Notes: generated by a model not told the origin, from the sequence alone. A DNA stretch of 64,000 nucleotides from Ligula intestinalis (GCA_036362985.1 JAYGXS010000003.1:46277436-46341435); one strand, 5' to 3'. Positions 23,253-35,596 are shown, counted from the stretch's first letter. Numbers and translations: made by a program.

Positions 23253-26155
23253 GTAGTCATCACACATTGATTTTGGCAGTACATTGAAACGGAATGTAAA
23301 AGATGGTTTGCATTAGTCACCTAGTAGGTGACAGAAACGCAGCTTTATTATCAAACATTTTCACGGCGAACCAACAGGATGGCTTGCAAGCATTCATTTA
23401 AAAAGTTGCTATTCAATCTTTAGGTCTCATTGGTTTTTCTTTTTTACCTGCCAAAAAATGTAAATTGCGTATTATTCTGAGTACCTTTCTGAAATAACTT
23501 TAAAACTTACCTTTTCAACAGTGCTTTGGCAAAATAATTTATTATTTACTCGGATAAATTCATGCTTAATAGCTTTCCATAGGAGCATTTTGGAGAAAAA
23601 TTGAAAACATTTTACGGAAATACGAAAATAAGAAAGAAAGAAAAAACTTCGCTGGGAACTGACACTGGTGATGTTACTTTAACTTAAGCAAACGGCAGAA
23701 ATCAGCTTTCGTGATACTTTTAGACTATTTTATCCACGAGGCAACCAATCACCTTGGAAACGACAATTTTAAAGTGACGTTTACTTTGAAAAGAGCGTCT
23801 GGACAAAAATAGTTTTGTAACAGGGATAAGCGCTGATGCCTTGTTATTTCACTTTCGTTATGGCCAATGAATGTAGACATAAATAAGAAAATATCCTAGA
23901 ACGAAAGCCAAGACCAACTGAACGTTTATCAGAACAATTACAACTGCCCAACAATCAATTGCGAATGCCGTTGTTAGGAAAAGATGAATTAAGTTTCAAG
24001 CAGGCGAGATTGAGTAACCGAAAATTGATGTGTGTGAATTTATTTTTTGCAGTATTGAAACGTGCACTGAAGTAGAATAACCTTTACTTATCTCTGACGT
24101 TTCACATTCATATTCGAAGCCGTCAGTAGGAACAACAACTGGTAAGTCCAGTAGATGCGCAATGGCTAAAGAACAGATAGACGGCTAGGGAACATCACAA
24201 ATGCTACAAACAGCAGTTACCACATGTTTCGTAGATGTTTTTTTTGATGCGATGACAACAGATCGTCCCTACGTAGGTACTTAATAAATGCAAATTCATC
24301 ACTTGTTCTGAGGATCGACATCACAAAAAGCCGATTGTTTGGCTACCCGTATGAATACTTGCTCTGTTTAGGAAAAGTCATAGCGCCGCAAAAGGAAAGA
24401 TGCTCTTGAGGCTCGGAAAATTATAACTTCAAAGGTGAGGCTGTCACCTTTCGTGTGAACTGTGACTGATAAGGTTACGCTAGATCCACCAGTCCTTAAA
24501 TACGTTGTTTTGTCCAAGGAGAAGGCATGTGAAAGTAGCGTCTGGTAGCACTCTTGCTCGATTCAAATCTGTCAAACAGCCAGTTTGGCCACTGAATATA
24601 ACAAACGGTACGCCAGAGGATGTATCCTAGATGTCTCTTCGTTAAGACAGCTTGAATTAAGATTTTAGGAAAATTCCATGCGCGTCTGCGTACATTTTTC
24701 TCATTTAATTTAGATTTTCCTATTTTCTACAGTTGCACGCAGGCATATGGTAAAGCACACTGTTAGCATCAATTCTAATGAGAACAATAACTTCCAGTGG
24801 GTTAGTTTCGAATATCTGACACCACGGAAAGTGGTAATTTGTGTCTCTTGTTAATTGGAGGCAAAAAACCGGCTTATGTTGTCACCATTTGAATGTTAAA
24901 AATATGCATTTTGTAGAAATTTATTACTTATTTTAGCTCAGAGAAAACCACTGTTGTCAGCAAAAGTAGGAGAGAAGGCTTGCTGTGCATTATATCTGCT
25001 TGCTTTTCTAAAAAATAAAGCAAGGTAAAGCTCATACTAAAAGTCTAAGGAAACGCATGGGTTAGAGTAAAATCGAATACAACGCCAAACTGTTAAATCC
25101 AGCTGGTATAAAATGCTTGATTTGGAATAACTAGAAATGAAGCAAGGCATACCAAATCAGTATTTTTACTATGTGACCGCTAAGAATAGGGTGGGACCCG
25201 CAATAATTGAAAAACCGTCATAATAAATTACGTAGATCTATCTATATACAATAAGTAACAAGCCCTTAGTAATATACTCCATGGCTGGAAAACATGAATC
25301 AATCTTACTGACCAAAATTTTCGTGAGAAGTGGCAGCCTAAGGGAACGAAATTTATTGAAATTATGGTTTTCGCGTCCATCAACCATCACATTATTATCT
25401 TTCCCTTTGCCGTGCTACGAGAATCATGGTCATTGCAAGTATTCATACGCATAGCCAAGCTTCCGGCTATTTATGACGCCTATCCTTAGAAACGGTAATA
25501 CATTTGTACTTTCTGATAATGGGCTCTTGTGGGAACCTCGAAACACGAGGCAAATAAATGGAATTGCGGTGATCACTAACTCACTTCATTTGGTCGCTTG
25601 TCATCATACCAAGTAGAGACATCTGCTATCCATGTCGTAACTGCTGACAGCAGCATATTTGAAGTTCATTAGCCTTCAATAAAAACTGCAATCCTCGTGC
25701 GTACACTGGATTCACTAGCTGTTATCTCCGCTGTCGCGTTTATGTGTGAAGTTGAAACATCCGACAAGGGAAAAATTCATTGTTCTGGCAGATAAAAGTA
25801 TAAGCCCTTTGTCTTTGCACTTCTTATAATAACTGCACAGGATTCTTAGCTGTACCAGGTGCCTCTCATATCAATGCCTGTGCACGTGTTTATACACAAT
25901 ACACTCGAATTAGTCTTCTTGAAGACTGTTTTGATTTCACTATACGTGTAAATCACATTTTCGGCACAAAAGATTAGTAATTTACTGTGATGATAAGTTA
26001 ATTAGGTCAGTCTGTATCAAATATAATAGTATACTGTTCAGTGAAACTGAAATGATTCTTTAAAAATACTAGAAAAGTTGCATAGAGTTGATTTTCTGAC
26101 ATAGTTAAACTTTGAGCATCTTCTTAATAAGGGTTTATTCCGTATGTGTTTTCAG
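23253..26155. other. Large intron-like stretch
   Basis: A segment ending at a GTGAGG donor near 24435 reads RRKRKDALEARKIITSK in phase 0, which does not fit the chain, and it is preceded by a stop. Nothing else recognisable. Confidence 0.3.
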
Positions 26156-26197
26156 CTCAACTAATGCCACTTTATCAATGGGACGCCAAGCATCCAG
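26156..26197 (+). CDS. Long-gene exon 5 (42 bp)
   Basis: Good acceptor (GTGTTTTCAG) and a weak donor (GTCTGT). It reads STNATLSMGRQAS in the chain phase. Short and weakly bounded, it is one of the less certain members. Confidence 0.4.
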
Positions 26198-26881
26198 GTC
26201 TGTTGGTTTCCAATCTAATTAAAAGATTATGTCCACTCTAATGACTTTGTGGTATGGTAAAAAGATTGCGACTTGAATTGACATCGTTATTGTGTAATGT
26301 CTACCAGATATTTTTGAGTTAAGTTGTAATACTGTTTAGCATGAATCTGATCGATAATCTTACGCTATCCTAGCTGATTTTCGGAATAGTATTGGTATCA
26401 TAATCTGTAGTGATAGAAAGAAAATTCTAGGCGAAATAATTTCACAAACAGATCATTCTCTATTTACTTCTTCTGTAAGCTTCCGTCAACTTATCGTCCG
26501 AAAACTTTTAAGAGCATGTTTGCTGCAGTCTGCCCATCTTCTGAACTCCTTAAATAGAATTCGAAAGGGAGCAACCGGCTGAATGGAGAACAAATAATAA
26601 GGATGGAATATTATTTCTAGGAAATGTAGAAACACAAAATATTATGTAGACGCATTTTGGATCTAGAACATGAGGGCTAAACAGATACTAAGCAATTTTT
26701 CCCATGCAAATTGCATTACAGTATAAATTCAATGTTTTCGTTAGCAGTTAAGAAATGGTAATGCTTTCGTGCTCAAAAAGTATATTTAACAGGAAAGAAT
26801 TGTTTTTTTAATTCCCTTACCACTTCACACATATCTTTAAATCCCCGGTGGCTTTACTGATATTGAAGCCTACCAAAACCC

Positions 26882-27169
26882 TTGTCCCGTTTAATTACCA
26901 ACACCAAACCACCTCTGTGTTCATGGAATATTGAATATGTCTACATGACACTTCATATTTTTCAACCAGAAATAATAGGAACTTGGTCATTTGTCTATAA
27001 AAACGACCCTGATTATATCCCAAATATATCCTACATGCCAAAGTCACAAGTACTCTTCACCACCTGGGAAATATATTACATGTCATCAGCTTTCACAGTA
27101 AACAACATTAAGATAATAGAGAGATTTAAGCCATACCAGCCGATGTTTTCAAATCAAATTTTTCAGAAT
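26882..27169 (+). CDS. Unidentified open frame ending at a strong donor
   Basis: An open frame ends exactly at AAT|GTAAGT (27170) and reads GTWSFVYKNDPDYIPNISYM and FTTWEIYYMSSAFTVNN. A plausible acceptor is the AG after TTTTTCAACC near 26970. Its exit phase is 0, unlike the long-gene exons flanking it, so it belongs either to another transcript or to chance. The aromatic-rich peptide is not recognised. Confidence 0.3.
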
Positions 27170-28116
27170 GTAAGTGGTACAATTGCATCTCTCACATGCT
27201 GACACGTTTGTATTGAAACAGTTTGTAATCTAATCACCATCGTGTAAAATACACGAAAACGCAAACCTGGTGGAAAAGTGGAACACTTTTTTCCTAGTGT
27301 TCAAGTTCACTTTGGCGTCCATTTGGTTTCACTTTTTACTCACGCTACCAAAATTCTCGCTGCCTTAGTTGTTGGGAACTTTACGCAAGGCAGGTTGATC
27401 TAAATGAGTGGCATACGACGGTCGACAAGGGCTGTTCATTACTCCATTGTGAAAATAACAAGCCTAAACGAAATTAAAAGTCTTTGTTAAGTGTCCCATC
27501 TGCAACACGTTCATCAGTGAAGCTGCTGAGTCACCTGAATGACAGACCAGTTCTGCTTTTTTTTTTCTATGTCAAACCGAATGGCTCCCTTTATAAATAC
27601 TTAGTTCGATGGAATTTATATTGCTATTCTAAGGTGTATGCAAAGGCCCACACTTTAAAAATATAGTCTCTTAAATCTTATAGCTAATTACTAGGCAAAA
27701 AGTTCCTTTTCACTTGCAATAATGTAAAATATAATGTTCTTATCGGAAGACGGGAAATTATTCTCGATACACGTATTATAGAGCTACCTTTTGCAATAAA
27801 TGCGTATTCATTCTTCTTGTTCAAAACATTATACTATTGTTGTATTGCTGTTTTCTTGACAGGAGTAGTACTACCTTCTAGACAATAATAAGTAAATGTG
27901 TCGTGCCTTATATACTCATTGCTAATTTTGGAGCAACATTTAACCAGTACAATCTTTCCTCGACGGTAGTTTTGATATCCTGAAATTAATCGAAATCAAT
28001 AATGTAAATATAACCGCAATTATTTCTATCCACTTATAAAATGGAAAACTGTTACAATCTTTCTTAATGAGTTTGATAGAGTTTCTAGAGTATTTTCTTT
28101 TTCGCTGGTTTAGCAG
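27170..28116. other. Intron-like stretch, nothing recognised
   Basis: Includes a 10-base T run near 27557 and AT-rich sequence. The minus-strand frame at 27940-28173 is a shadow of exon 6. Confidence 0.35.
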
Positions 28117-28197
28117 CCTGTCAAAACCCGCAGACAGTGAATTCAAAGCATTTTCGCCAGCTTCAGGAAACACACTGAGATCAGATGTGACTTCAAG
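28117..28197 (+). CDS. Long-gene exon 6 (81 bp)
   Basis: The acceptor follows a T-rich tract (TTTCTTTTTCGCTGGTTTAGCAG), and the donor is a consensus GTAAGT. It is the only open phase. It reads LSKPADSEFKAFSPASGNT then RSDVTS, again polar and Ser/Pro-rich. Confidence 0.6.
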
Positions 28198-29292
28198 GTA
28201 AGTGCACGATTCATTATTTTCGCTACGTGCAGTCTTAAAAAGATCAAAGCTACCTGTTTTTGCCTCACAGTGATGAAAACTAAGCTACATTATAACCTAA
28301 AACGAAAGTTTTATGAATGACAAGATATCTACTGAGTCAGATTTAGCATCTGAAATGCATTAGAAAATAAAGGAAAGTACTGGGAAAGTATAGAGATTAT
28401 TGTTTCGTACAGGATAAGAAAAAAACCTCTTAAAGCAGAAGGGCAAAAGTATAACAAAAGTGCACCTATTCTTTGCTGAGGGTTATTAAAAAAAGAAATT
28501 TCAATACCTATTTACTTTAATATATATAAGATAAAGTCCCACGAATTAGACGTCATACAGCTCTGAATACAGCGCCATGGCTAATTGAGCGCGATTCCAA
28601 GCAGACTGTCGTTTAGGCTCATATTTAAGATTATATTGACAGCAGCAAGCTGTCTTAAAACGTAAACCCATTTTCCTCTTCAATAAGGAAGTGGAATTCA
28701 AAATAAAATGTTTGCTTTTTAATAAGTTTAGCGATTTAAGTAGTGGTTAAAAGAAAAGTTCCAGATAGCGGGATTGTCAAAATAGCACTTTGAAATCTGT
28801 TCGTTTGAGGAGAGGTTTTCGACAAACAATGTATATTAAATTCGAAAATCTACCTGAACTCGTTTAATTTTTACTGATCTCTTCGAAAGTAATTTAGGAA
28901 GTAAGTACTAAGAATTTTGTACAACATTGTATCAAGGCACGTCATAAATACATCCTGAATTCAAACAAAATTAGTCGGTCAGATACACTTTGATGTCCTC
29001 TACTGATATTTGATTCAGGCTAACTAATAACATGCTAATGATGTTAAAAAGAGCATATTAGACTAGAAAACTTGAAGTTCTTATTATATAAAAGCGACAA
29101 AGCGTTTCTGTGCTGTGTTTTTTTACTACGAGGAAACCACCTTGTAGGCACTGAGAACGCTTAGTTGTTCGTTAATGAGCTTCCGAAATTATGTTCATTA
29201 AGGTCACTCATCGTAGACAAAAATTGTTATAACCTGATTAAAAATTCATAACTGAACGCGTTTCTGAATCTAGGTGTACAACTCTGTTTTAG
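28198..29292. other. Intron-like stretch, nothing recognised
   Basis: AT-rich, short open frames only. Confidence 0.4.
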
Positions 29293-29364
29293 GATCGCAG
29301 ATAAGTATCATCCCGGAAATACAAAACAGGCACCGCCCAAAATTGAGCTGCGCTACACGGCTGC
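29293..29364 (+). CDS. Long-gene exon 7 (72 bp)
   Basis: Acceptor CTCTGTTTTAG and donor GTAAGC. The chain phase reads IADKYHPGNTK then QAPPKIELRYTA. The PPKIELRYT segment parallels exon 4. Another phase is open, so the phase choice rests on the chain. Confidence 0.55.
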
Positions 29365-31140
29365 GTAAGCATTTTATTCACCGACTTAAGCAATTGAGTA
29401 ATGTCGTTTTTGCAAACACTCCGTTTCGAAACACTAAAATTCTCAAACTATGAAATTCTCCACTTCTTCTAGTTTAATTGACCATGATTTTCTCCTTACC
29501 AAGGAGACAAATATGTGGGCGAGATTGAAATGCCTTTAAACAGACCACTCAGTTAGATATCCCTCCTGAATCGGAGAGCGTTCAAAAGCAAAATGTTGGC
29601 CATTACGCCCTCATATGCCATTTATAAAAAGAGCTGCAAAATATGCTAGGCTTCGCCAACTTTTTTGCTCTACTGATGTGGCAGTCCTCTGAATTTACCT
29701 CTTTTTATCAAGGACCTTGGTTGGTTTAGACATTGGTATATAGTTTCATCGGCCATTTACGAGTACACTGGCAGGAATACTTATATACACATGCTGTATT
29801 TGCTATAGCTCAATATTTTGCCTTGGCCCATCTAATCACCACATGGACCTACTCGGTCATTCTTGCTTCATGCGATTCTCAGTTAAACTACTGCAGACCA
29901 ATCCCCTCTCATCACAAAATGTTTTCACATCTGCACATACACCACATATGAACCCACCCTAAATCATATGTCCAAGACACGAAAGAGGTCCCGCTCACGT
30001 AGAATGGACGCGTGCTCATTGACTCGGCAACAGTGGTTTATGTATTGCACCTCAGTAATCCATAGTTCCAGCATTTTGCCCTACGAAAACGGTGATCATA
30101 GGGGTTTGTAGGTGGGGAATTAAAATACGTAGTAGAATATATTTAAATAAATGCTACATGCATATTTATTTTATTGTATTTTGAAAGCTTGTTGATTTAT
30201 ATCTGCAGATTATCGTTTAACGTATTGCGAGAAAACCCGATTATCAAATTGCAGGTTTCTTGAAATTCCTGAAAATGAAAATAATGGTAAGGAAGTCGTC
30301 AACTGCTAATTACCTGAGGCCCAACTTACCGTTCTGGAGTTAGATTAGTATAGTTCACGGCGCGAAGCACTGCGCACAGCTTCAATTAACCTGCCGAACA
30401 ATTTTCTCCTAGCGGCCGCGGGAAACAAATTCGACTACATTTTTTTCACTTTACACTTGGCTCTAAAAATTTCCCTCACTGTCTTTCCTATTTCGTCATC
30501 CCCCAAAACCTTATAACCACGGCTTCCGTAGGATAATTGCTGGGACTAGTAGTATATGAGGTGCACTTCATAATCTACTTTTGCCATTGACCCCTTTGTC
30601 ATGTGGTCACTATGCCACTATGAGACTCGAGAAACCGGTCCCTTAATTATACAAAAACCAACGTTTTGAGTAAGTTTGGGTCGTGTTTGGCAGCCCTGAC
30701 ATGCTGTGTAGCTCTGCCAACCATTTGCGCTCGATCGCAGCATCAATTGATCGACTGGCGCGGACATTTGACTAGCACCTGGGGGAGGGAAAACAGAGGA
30801 AATTCGACATTTGTGTCGATCCTAACTGCTAGTTTTCAAGTTCAGTCTGCTTATTCGTCTTGTGCTGCTATCTTACAGCATTTTACTTCCACCAGTATAT
30901 AGAAATGCTATTTTTAGCGCAATCAATCAGATAAGTTCAAGAATATCTACTTTAAATAAGCGCTAAATCATAACTGACGGAGATGGGAACCCTACATTTA
31001 TCGCACTCTCATTTGAGAATATTCCTTTGGAGTAGCCTTTCATAGTTAATAGTGACTTTTGAGACACGTTTACAAATGAATGTTTAATGCATTTTTTCTG
31101 ACAAAGTTATAAATGTCGTCTTGATAAGAAGTTTGATATT
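29365..31140. other. Intron-like stretch with a locally GC-richer patch
   Basis: A candidate 32 bp exon at 30255-30286 (TTGCAG acceptor, GTAAGG donor, reads FLEIPENENN) is one base short of the chain phase. Around 30666-30902 the base composition rises and a 78-codon frame is open, but with no motif. Confidence 0.3.
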
Positions 31141-31335
31141 ATTTGACCCAATTGTGAAAACCTCGGTGGGATTCAAAACCACGCTAGCAAGGAGAAGGCT
31201 TTATTACAGCCAACCCTCTAGCCAACTAAATTACAAGGAATGTGAGTTTTATCACACTTGGACCGATTTACCCGCCCAGTCATCTGCAACGTATGGAATC
31301 CATCAATTCTGACACTGATCTGCCAACGCCCACCA
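31141..31335 (-). mobile_element. tRNA-derived SINE, copy b
   Basis: The minus strand shows an A box (TAGTTGGCTAGAGG) and a B box degenerated to GGTTTTGAATCC, followed by the family tail (CACAATTGGGTCAAAT). The upstream block TCAGAATTGATGGATTCCATA matches copy a. It lies head to tail with, and inverted relative to, copy c only about 200 bp away. Confidence 0.65.
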
Positions 31336-31540
31336 ATTAAGATTGTCTGGTCGTCAGCTGGCGGATCCTAGATTGATTTCTTCAAGAATCCTGCATAGAC
31401 AGTCAGCTAATCGTGTCATGATTGATAAAGTACATAAATTGCAGTACGCTTAAGTAGTAAATAGACCCAACTGTGGCATAGATGCGTACACCGACCTGTA
31501 AGAGGACCCACTTGTCCCTCTGTGCTTAAATTCACGGCCC

Positions 31541-31660
31541 CTGGTGATGCTCGCGCAGCTCAGCTGGCTAGAGCAAAAGTCTTTCCCTTGCTGGCCTCCT
31601 TTCGAATCCTACAGAGGAAGCCAAGTGTTTTATAAGTGGGTCAAATATTTTGTTCAAAGC
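31541..31660 (+). mobile_element. tRNA-derived SINE, copy c
   Basis: The tRNA-like head has a clear D arm (GCTCAGCTGGCTAGAGC) holding the A box, and a B box TTTCGAATCC. The family tail CCAAGTGTTTTATAAGTGGG is shared with copy a. The acceptor stem is not convincing, so this is a SINE head rather than a tRNA gene. Confidence 0.65.
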
Positions 31661-32499
31661 TGTAAGCTTTTCCTCTTCTTAAAAATTATGACAGAAACAA
31701 GATAAATAACCATGAGAGACCCAAATATAAACTAGATACAATGCATCCGGGTAAAATACGTAAAGAAAATTAGCATAACAAGTTTCCGCTTTAGTAGCAT
31801 GAACACATGTTTTGAGAAGAACCAAAAAATCATCAATACGTAAAAAATTAAAAATGATTTATAAATAAGGTGAACTAACTATTTGATTACGCTTCGAGGT
31901 TAAACTTAAAGTCGTTTTAATCGGTAAACTGCTTAATGGTTCACAATATGGATCTTTTTGCCGAAAACGACGGAACTTCAGTGGGTATTGCTAAATTATC
32001 TTTCATTAAAAGAAGCAAAATACTGTTGAAACTTGCTCAGTTCTTAATTTGGATTTGCCTTAAATAACTCCGCCTGTTGGGGCGTGTAACTAATGCCGAA
32101 TAGAAAGGAGCAGTTGCCAAAAGCACAAATTTATAGAGAAGTGTACGGACAATTTTGAACGCCCACTCGGTCAAAGACTTCACCTTCTGTTAGTATGATA
32201 AAAATACACTCTTGATAGAGTACGTCTGAATATGCTCATGGCACTAGCATGAATAATAAATATATAAAATAAAATTGACACCAAAGACTTTATGAAAAAG
32301 GGTTTTTGTAATACCTGAGATGGACGAGGTATAACAATACTTAGGATCCTCTCAGATGGCTGCCAATTTTTAATCAAGTTTTGCCCCTGATAGAACTTTA
32401 AGCATTTGATGCCAAATATCAACACTTTACACGTTAAAATATTTATAGTCTGCCACAAGCCTAGAAGAATCTGCGCACCTTATCAATATTAAGTCCATC
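31661..32499. other. Intron-like stretch, nothing recognised
   Basis: AT-rich. The minus-strand frame at 32180-32458 has no motif. Confidence 0.4.
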
Positions 32500-32575
32500 G
32501 TTTAATTAGGAGTTATGTTCAGACGCGTCCAAAGATGACCTGGTGTACCAATGTTGAAATGTACAATAAAGTTTG
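32500..32575 (+). mobile_element. Possible 3' end of a Penelope-like element (relic C)
   Basis: CGCGTCCAAAGATGACCTGG, then a CCAATGTTG-like block and TACAATAAA, parallel the 3' untranslated end of relic A at 17420-17465 (CGTCTGAAGACGACCTGGG, CCAATGTC, ATACAATAAA). No coding part is seen upstream. The match is short, so this is tentative. Confidence 0.4.
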
Positions 32576-32699
32576 TTCCGAATTCCCGAAAAATCGCTTC
32601 TATCAAAAAAGATGCATATTTTTGTAGGAGTTCTATCAACCGAAACTTTAAGTTTTTTGAAGTGAATATTAAAAGCCGTTGTGATTACTTTGTTTTTAG

Positions 32700-32768
32700 C
32701 ACAAAATTGCTGGCATTACTCGCAGAGTCAGATGATGAATACGAACACGCCTTTGCTTCGCAAGTAGA
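32700..32768 (+). CDS. Long-gene exon 8 (69 bp)
   Basis: Strong acceptor (TACTTTGTTTTTAG) and GTAAGA donor. It reads TKLLALLAESDDEYEHAFASQV with an acidic centre; the other phases meet stops before or at the donor. It is the most helix-like exon of the chain. Confidence 0.6.
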
Positions 32769-33505
32769 GTAAGATTTTTAATAGCACTCTCAATTTCTTC
32801 CAGGGAATCGCATGTTTGCTAGTATGGCATTACCTTTGGATAGAACTTGCCAAAGAAGTGTAATTGACTAAAATATAGTTTTTATTGTAAAATTTTAAGA
32901 GATTTCTAAGAATTTCACAAAGGAAATTCAAAATACGTAACCATTTAAAAAATTCCGTTCGTTCGAGTTTTGTAGAAGTAACATTACATCTAAAACGGTT
33001 GGCGTATTTTTTAAGGTATCTGCGATGCATCTTTTTATTGATCTGTAAATTTAGGCCTTTAGACTGAAATTTTAATTGAAGGAAAATACAAAATCTGCTT
33101 TAACAACTTTTTACAGAAATATTATCGATAGGTTCATTGAATCCCCACGTTACCTAACCACGCGTTTTACAAAAGTATTGCTTGGCACAAAATACTTCGT
33201 TTTTAATTGAAAATAAAAGACAATTTCTTAGAAAATGGATTTGAAGCAGTTTATTTCAGTTTGAATAGAGGAAACATTTTGCATTAAAATGACTGAATGT
33301 TAACGAAGTCATTTATTGCGTTTTAAATATCAAAAATCCATGAGTTTATTTTATTACAAAAATTATCTAGCTATATCCAAATATTAAATTTTATTGAAGC
33401 AGTAGACGTAACAGGTTAAATTATTTGCTGGATAAGGTTTTTTTCGAAAATGTATGAAGGTGGGCGGATATGCCAATTTAAACTTTATTTAACATTTTTG
33501 CAAAG

Positions 33506-33607
33506 GCCTCCAATTACAAAGACTTACAAATCAACGCCGGTAAAGGCCCTGCGGCAAACATTTGATAAGGACCTTGATGAATCAAAGAAGATCCTAGCAA
33601 AGTCATT
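33506..33607 (+). CDS. Long-gene exon 9 (102 bp)
   Basis: Acceptor TTTTTGCAAAG and donor GTATGT. It is the only stop-free phase. It reads PPITKTYKSTPVKALRQ and then TFDKDLDESKKILAKS, a Pro/Lys-rich start followed by a charged helical segment. Confidence 0.6.
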
Positions 33608-35034
33608 GTATGTTAATATTTAATTTATGAAACTCTTCTTGTACTTAAATTTCACGAAGAGTCTTATATTTTCTATTTTTTACGGCCATAACAAGATTTA
33701 TCAGACTTGGAGAATCCTAGATGATCTTAAATTCTAGGTTGAACTTGTGAATAATGAAGAGTAGGATGCAAAATAACCGTAGCATTACATTTTCGTTGTT
33801 TTCTTAGGTTAACACTTTCCTCTCAAAAGAGCCCACAAAAAATTCCTTAAATGTAGTTTCTGCTTGACAAGAACGTTTTAATCAACTGTTTACTCGGTTG
33901 ATGTACTTTTAAAACTGCAAGTTCTCATTCTACCTTTTCCTTATACAAGATGCCTTCGCTGAAATGCTTCTTAAATGATTGCTAACATTTCCTAAACCAA
34001 ATCATAATACTCATTGTCTTAGAAGCGAATACTTTTTCGAGAACAGCAGGATATGTTGGTCCACATGATTTAATAATGAACCGCAGTATTAACTATCTGA
34101 AAAGCAAGCCAATATTGTTTTGGATTTTAAAGAGAATATTCAAAATAAATAAGAAATCTGGCAAAGGACTGCAATGTTTATGGGACAGTTTTACTTTTTA
34201 TTGAGTATTTTATATGCTAGAAGCAATATAAACAATCAACGTGCACTGACCAAGTAAAATAAAGTAGTCGGTAGGAATATTGTAAAAACATTTAAACAGA
34301 AAATCGTTAGAGTACATTTCAGGGTAATTTGCAGCTTTTTACTTACAAACTGAACAAACTTTAAATCAAAACGTCGCACAGTTATGCGGCATGTGGTTGT
34401 GTTTTCTGATCATACTTAAGTAAACGAACTTGCATAAATGCTTTAAATCTTCAAAGGGTTTTTCTGTTCAAGGGGGTATCTAAAAGACAAGAATCATTTT
34501 GCTTTAGACTTTTCTGTTATAAGTGATACCTTTACACGCAAGGTAAATTGAGTAGACACGTTTTCTGCGATTTCAGTCAAATACTGTTCACGAGAAACCA
34601 AGACGGTGGACAGAATCACTGTTGCAGTAAACCCTTCCTAGTGCTCTCAGCGATTTTGAAATTACAAACTTTAAGGAGCAGCGCGCTAACGTTGGAATAT
34701 GTTGCCTGCCAAATAAAGGTGTGGCAGAATCCGTTTCAGAGCTTCGGATAGCTTTAAGCTGACAAATTATTATTGAGTAATTTGCTTGGTTCCAAAATGC
34801 CCAAATGTCACATGGAGATGAACACGCTTTTTGGATTGCACCTTAACGTCCCAACCACATGGAAATCTCTAAATAGTGTGCGATGTCATACGTTTTGGAA
34901 AAACCGGGACGGTCATGATTCCAAATCTAACCAAGCCCCTGTGACTACTTCTTAATCAAAGGAAAGAAAGACTTAGAGGGAAATAGCTTTTAAAGCGCAG
35001 AAATAAAGAAAAAATGGTTGGGGTACTTAACACA
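33608..35034. other. Intron-like stretch
   Basis: A segment after GATTTCAG (34577-34626, 50 bp, GTAAAC donor) is open but one base short of the chain phase. The remainder is AT-rich with no recognised feature. Confidence 0.3.
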
Positions 35035-35596
35035 GTTCAGCAAACGATCGTTTTCGGTCATTCCTCGTCAGGCCAGTACATGACATGGGGAATGAAATTG
35101 GTCAATTAATTACAGCGTTTATATAATCGTCAGGATGGGGAAGGGATGAGAAAAATGGTGAGGGTAATTAAGCAACTGGGTTTTCCCTTGTCTCCTGAAT
35201 GCGGGCACATGTGCGGGTAGGACGCTGGTTGCCATGCCCAGATGAGACAGGGGGGATGTTCTCGCGGTCAGCGGGTTGAGATCTGTATGTCAGCCGCACA
35301 GCTTCCGCTTGACTATTCTCCATGGCTTCGTTTTCTGTGGCCTCTAGAGGTGTTGGATTAACACGTGCAGTCAGCCAAGGGAGGCAGATGGCTTGTACCA
35401 GCGCCTTTTGACAGTAAAGAGTGGGTTTTGCTAGCCGGATTGCCACTGCTTCTGCTGTGGCTAGCACCCACTTGCGCAGGCCTTTGGAGTAGTGTGTGGG
35501 CGTGTGGTATATGACCCGGAAGGGTCATTGGCAATTTCCTTCCCCAGGTAATGTACTGGCATGATGATGAATGACCAAAAACGATTGTTTGCCAAC
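35035..35596. mobile_element. Inverted-repeat element T1 (about 560 bp)
   Basis: Imperfect terminal inverted repeats of about 65-70 bp bound it. The left (35035-35106) contains CAAACGATCGTTTTCGGTCA and the right (35526-35596) contains the complement of the same series (TGACCAAAAACGATTGTTTG). Matching continues through GGCCAGTACATGACATGGGG and its partner. The interior is much richer in G and C than the flanks and holds an open minus-strand frame (35168-35467) of 99 codons with no recognised domain. It also holds a small palindrome ATGACCC..GGGTCAT at 35511-35528. No transposase is visible, so a non-autonomous DNA transposon or fold-back element is likely. No clear target duplication was seen. 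Confidence 0.75.

Noticed and set aside
24372..24435. Segment reading RRKRKDALEARKIITSK before a GTGAGG donor
   Set aside because: Wrong phase for the chain and an in-frame stop directly upstream; no independent support.
27940..28173. Minus-strand open frame (77 codons) with a charged helical reading
   Set aside because: It is the antisense shadow of exon 6 (28117-28197) and its intron, whose plus-strand splice sites are consensus and whose plus-strand phase is unique.
30255..30286. 32 bp candidate exon reading FLEIPENENN
   Set aside because: Good splice sites, but the length is not a multiple of three and would break the frame of the exons on both sides.
31541..31660. Functional tRNA gene
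   Set aside because: The A and B boxes are good, but there is no convincing acceptor stem and the SINE tail follows.
34577..34626. 50 bp candidate exon after GATTTCAG
   Set aside because: One base short of the chain phase and a weak donor (GTAAAC).
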